Shown in pieces: positions 20,270 through 22,318 of a stretch of DNA of 22,318 bases. The DNA is taken from assembly GCA_036514635.1 (NCBI GenBank), contig DATBWU010000113.1, positions 1-22,318 on the forward strand. Reading direction: 5' to 3'. A model generated the notes under the pieces. That model had not been told where the DNA came from. It searched no databases and saw only the letters and a program-made list of their open reading frames with translations. Position 1 is the stretch's first letter. Each line of letters starts with the position of its first letter. The DNA is from DASSFZ01 sp036514635. Lineage in GTDB: Bacteria > Chloroflexota > Anaerolineae > Fen-1058. The position numbers and the translations under genes were made by a program.

Positions 20270-22024
20270 CTAACCCCCATGAAAACTCCGAGCCGGAGTG
20301 CCGGCTTCAGCGGACAAATTCATCACCCCACGATTCAGCGATCCATCCGGATCGAATGTCGCCTTCAGCGCGCGCATTGCCTCGACGCCTAACTCGCCGT
20401 GCTCGCGCGCCAGCCATTCGGCGTGGTCGCGGCCGACGCCGTGGTGATGGCTGAGTGCTCCAGTGTGAGCGAGGATCGCTTCGGTCGCCGCGCGCTTGAC
20501 TGACCACCACTGCGTGATCGGGTCGCCGGCCTGTTTGCCGAGGAAGGTGACGTACAGCGATGCACCGTCGCGATAGGCGTGCGAGACGTGCGCCATCACG
20601 AATGGCTGCGAGCCTGTGGCGCTGATCGCATCCGTCAGCGCGCGGTTCAACGCACTGAATAGATTCAGCAGGTTGCTCCACGTCGTCGCGGTCTCCAACG
20701 TGTCGATCAGGATACCACGGTCGAGTAAGTCATCGCGCAAATAGGGCAAAGCGAATCGCTCGTGGAGCCACGATCGGCCGACGCTCCGTCCGAGGTTCGT
20801 CCCGCCGTGCGACTGGCACACTTCGAGCGCGGCCTTCTTGGTCTTCTCGACGCGCTGCTCTTCGCCCTCGATGCCCAACACCATCAGGCCGCTTGAGGCG
20901 AGATCGTAGCCGCGCCGCCGAATCAACCACTGCCCGGCGCGCAGGCGCAACCGCGCCCGGCGCGTAGTTGGCGCACGGGTCAGCGCGAGCGAAGCGCCGG
21001 TCTCGTTGCCGTCGGACAGCCGCGCCATCGCCACTCCGATGTCCCGCTGCATCAGCTCACGGATCGCATCGACGCCGTCCTCGAACGAATGAAACAGCAC
21101 GCCGCGATAGTCGCGCGCTTCGGGCAGCGGTCTCACGCGGACGGTCGCCTCGACGATCACACCGAACACACCCTCGGAGCCGATCAGCAGTTGCAGCACG
21201 TCCGGCCCGGTCGCCGACGCCGGCAGTGGCTTCACGTCGACGACGCCGCGCGGCGTGATGACGCGCACGCGCTCGACCATGTCTTCGATCTTGCCGTAGC
21301 CGATGGAGGTCTGGCCGGCGGAGCGCGTGGCGATCCAGCCGCCGAGCGAGGAAAACTCGAACGACTGCGGGAAGTGGCCGAGCGTGAAGCCTTCGGCGTT
21401 GAGTGATGCTTCGAGGTCGGGGCCGGAGATGCCACACTGAATAGTAGCGGTGTGAGAGGTCTTATCGACGGCAAGCATGCGGTTCAAGCGAGTGAGGTTG
21501 AGGGTGACGTTGGGTTGGTTGGATGGATGGTTAGTTGGATGGTTGGTTAGTTGGATGGTTGGCTCGACGCCGCCGGTGACGCTGCTGCCGCCGCCGAAGG
21601 GAATGACGTGCCAGTGCTTTTGGGCTGTGCAGGTGAACAGTTCGGCAATTTGCGCCTCATCGGTCGGGTAGACGACGGCATCGGGCGGATGGGTCACCTC
21701 GCCCCGGCGAATGCGGATCAGGTCGCGGTACGATTTGCCGTATGCGTGCAGGACGCGGCTCAACCGATCCACGCACACACCATCATCGCCAAAGATACGG
21801 CGCAGATTGGACAGATCGTCTGGCGAAAGTTGCGAGTCGGGCAGGGCGATCGCGTCGAGCGCGACGGGTGGGCAAATCACCTTGCTGCTCACGCCGAGTC
21901 GATCCTGCACCAGCGGCCAGAAGTTCGGGCGGCGGCTCAGATCGTAGGCTTGATCGAGTGTGCCCCAGCCCCACCAGCGGAGGGATGAGGGATGCGGGAT
22001 GCGGGATGAAGAGACTTGAACCAT
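20270..22024 (-). CDS. FAD-linked oxidase, alkyldihydroxyacetonephosphate synthase-like (FAD_binding_4)
   Basis: The 584-aa protein has the VAO/AGPS fold: RWWGWG near the start, RLSRVLHAYGKSYRDLIRIR, the FAD pyrophosphate loop VIPFGGGSSVTGG (140-152), GHFPQSFEFSSLGGW and RSAGQTSIGYGKIEDMV. The C-terminal part has SHHHGVGRDHAEWL and KATFDPDGSLNRGVM. AGPS replaces the acyl chain of acyl-DHAP with a fatty alcohol in ether-lipid synthesis; bacterial relatives include 2-hydroxyacid oxidases, so the reaction is not certain. Residues 155-172, between the FAD loop and VTLNLTRL, are an Asn/Pro/Thr-rich insert encoded by the 4-bp repeat. Residues 6-15 are encoded by a heptamer array. The ATG at 22024 lacks a ribosome binding site; no later start keeps RWWGWG. 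Confidence 0.85.
   Translation of the reverse strand: MVQVSSSRIPHPSSLRWWGWGTLDQAYDLSRRPNFWPLVQDRLGVSSKVICPPVALDAIALPDSQLSPDDLSNLRRIFGDDGVCVDRLSRVLHAYGKSYRDLIRIRRGEVTHPPDAVVYPTDEAQIAELFTCTAQKHWHVIPFGGGSSVTGGVEPTIQLTNHPTNHPSNQPNVTLNLTRLNRMLAVDKTSHTATIQCGISGPDLEASLNAEGFTLGHFPQSFEFSSLGGWIATRSAGQTSIGYGKIEDMVERVRVITPRGVVDVKPLPASATGPDVLQLLIGSEGVFGVIVEATVRVRPLPEARDYRGVLFHSFEDGVDAIRELMQRDIGVAMARLSDGNETGASLALTRAPTTRRARLRLRAGQWLIRRRGYDLASSGLMVLGIEGEEQRVEKTKKAALEVCQSHGGTNLGRSVGRSWLHERFALPYLRDDLLDRGILIDTLETATTWSNLLNLFSALNRALTDAISATGSQPFVMAHVSHAYRDGASLYVTFLGKQAGDPITQWWSVKRAATEAILAHTGALSHHHGVGRDHAEWLAREHGELGVEAMRALKATFDPDGSLNRGVMNLSAEAGTPARSFHGG
21509..21563. repeat. 4-bp-period repeat inside the AGPS-like reading frame
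   Basis: On the plus strand the stretch consists of TTGG, ATGG and TTAG words, as at 19399-19464. On the coding strand it reads as 18 in-frame residues rich in Asn, Pro, Thr and His (155-172), with no stop codon. The neighbouring protein sequence on each side matches the AGPS-family FAD domain, which normally has only a few residues here. Confidence 0.9.
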
Positions 22025-22057
22025 ATTGGCGTGATGCGTGAAACGTGATCAGCGATA
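21982..22057. repeat. Adjacent heptamer arrays (GGGATGN, then CGTGANN)
   Basis: Four perfect-phase units GGGATGA, GGGATGC, GGGATGC and GGGATGA (21982-22009) overlap the first codons of the AGPS-like gene. Beyond its ATG, CGTGATG, CGTGAAA and CGTGATC plus the decayed AGCGATA (22030-22057) form a second array of different sequence. The second type is the complement of the CACGNNN units at 9959-9986. Confidence 0.85.
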
Positions 22058-22065
22058 CGCCCCGT

Positions 22066-22100
22066 CAATCCGCAACCAACAATCAGAAACCCGCAATCGT
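22066..22100. repeat. Heptamer array (CAATCNN type, second site)
   Basis: Five phased units, CAATCCG, CAACCAA, CAATCAG, AAACCCG and CAATCGT, end exactly at the stop codon of the SDR gene. Unit sequence and length closely match the array at 1362-1396, 20.7 kb away, although the flanking genes are on the opposite strand here. Confidence 0.85.
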
Positions 22101-22318
22101 CTATACCAGCAATGTGTAGCCGCCGTCCACCACGATCGTCTGCCCGCGAATCATCTCGGCGGCAGGCGTGCACAGGAATGCCACGACGTTGGCGATGTCC
22201 TGTGGCGTAACGATTCGGCCCGCCGGCGCGCGCTCGGCTGCGCTGACGAGCACGTGGCCATCCTGGAGCGATCGGAAGTGCTTGAGCGCGTCGGTTTCGA
22301 CGATGCCGGCCGAGACGC
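22101..22318 (-). CDS. SDR-family enoyl-ACP reductase III-like protein (FabL-like), 3' part only
   Basis: Only the last 72 residues are in the window; the gene continues past 22318. The sequence (VSAGIVETDALKHFRSL, ERAPAGRIVTPQDIANVVAF, EMIRGQTIVVDGGYTLLV) is the C-terminal part of a short-chain dehydrogenase/reductase. DALKHF followed by AGR and MIRGQTI-VDGG resembles Bacillus FabL, which reduces trans-2-enoyl-ACP with NADPH in the last step of fatty-acid elongation. The catalytic Tyr/Lys lie outside the window. It is upstream of, and on the same strand as, the AGPS-like gene, 76 bp away across heptamer arrays. Confidence 0.75.
   Translation of the reverse strand, partial: VSAGIVETDALKHFRSLQDGHVLVSAAERAPAGRIVTPQDIANVVAFLCTPAAEMIRGQTIVVDGGYTLLV

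Overview
The window is a GC-rich bacterial chromosome segment of 22.3 kb. Its gene content (acyl-CoA dehydrogenase/ETF operon, V4R-domain pair, RodZ-type protein next to rimO, MGDG-synthase-like glycosyltransferase, AGPS-like flavoprotein) and its many short intergenic tandem and hairpin repeats suggest Chloroflexota (Anaerolineae or Chloroflexia). This is an inference from gene style; no rRNA or other taxonomic marker is present. No tRNA, rRNA, CRISPR array, phage or transposase gene was recognised.

Layout. (1) 102-7155, plus strand: a fatty-acid beta-oxidation operon. It holds a two-C-domain 3-hydroxyacyl-CoA dehydrogenase, enoyl-CoA hydratase, acyl-CoA dehydrogenase 1 (lacking the usual catalytic Glu), a PAP2-like membrane protein, acyl-CoA dehydrogenase 2, and EtfB and EtfA. 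No thiolase or ETF:quinone oxidoreductase is visible. (2) 7139-8142, minus: an acyl-ACP-desaturase-type di-iron gene broken by a 124-bp non-autonomous element with 13-bp inverted ends and a 7-bp target duplication; removing the insert rejoins the frame exactly. (3) 8406-11116, plus: HAD phosphatase, lone CoA-transferase alpha subunit, MGDG-synthase-like glycosyltransferase. (4) 11329-13514, plus: a 63-aa protein, two tandem V4R-domain proteins, a stretch dense in hairpins with a good terminator, and a 47-aa membrane microprotein. (5) 13837-16882, minus: rplI, a zinc-ribbon protein, a rodZ-like gene and rimO, led by a clear sigma70-type promoter. (6) 17354-17644, plus: a small orphan protein. 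(7) 17758-22318, minus: enoyl-ACP reductase III-like SDR (partial), AGPS-like FAD oxidase, CtaG-like protein and GlpD.

The most unusual aspect is the intergenic DNA. At least eight gaps carry degenerate tandem heptamers, with a different 7-mer in nearly every gap, usually running up to a start codon. A related 4-bp-period repeat sits within the CtaG C-terminus and inside the AGPS-like reading frame, where it encodes an 18-residue Asn/Pro/Thr-rich insertion. Five hairpin elements share one stem design (an asymmetric arm of about 8 nt between two paired blocks) but have different termini, three of them with inverted repeats and two with target duplications.

Functionally the window is lipid-centred: acyl-CoA breakdown feeding electrons to ETF, acyl-chain desaturation (lost), glycolipid synthesis, glycerol-3-phosphate oxidation, and possibly ether-lipid or 2-hydroxyacid oxidation.
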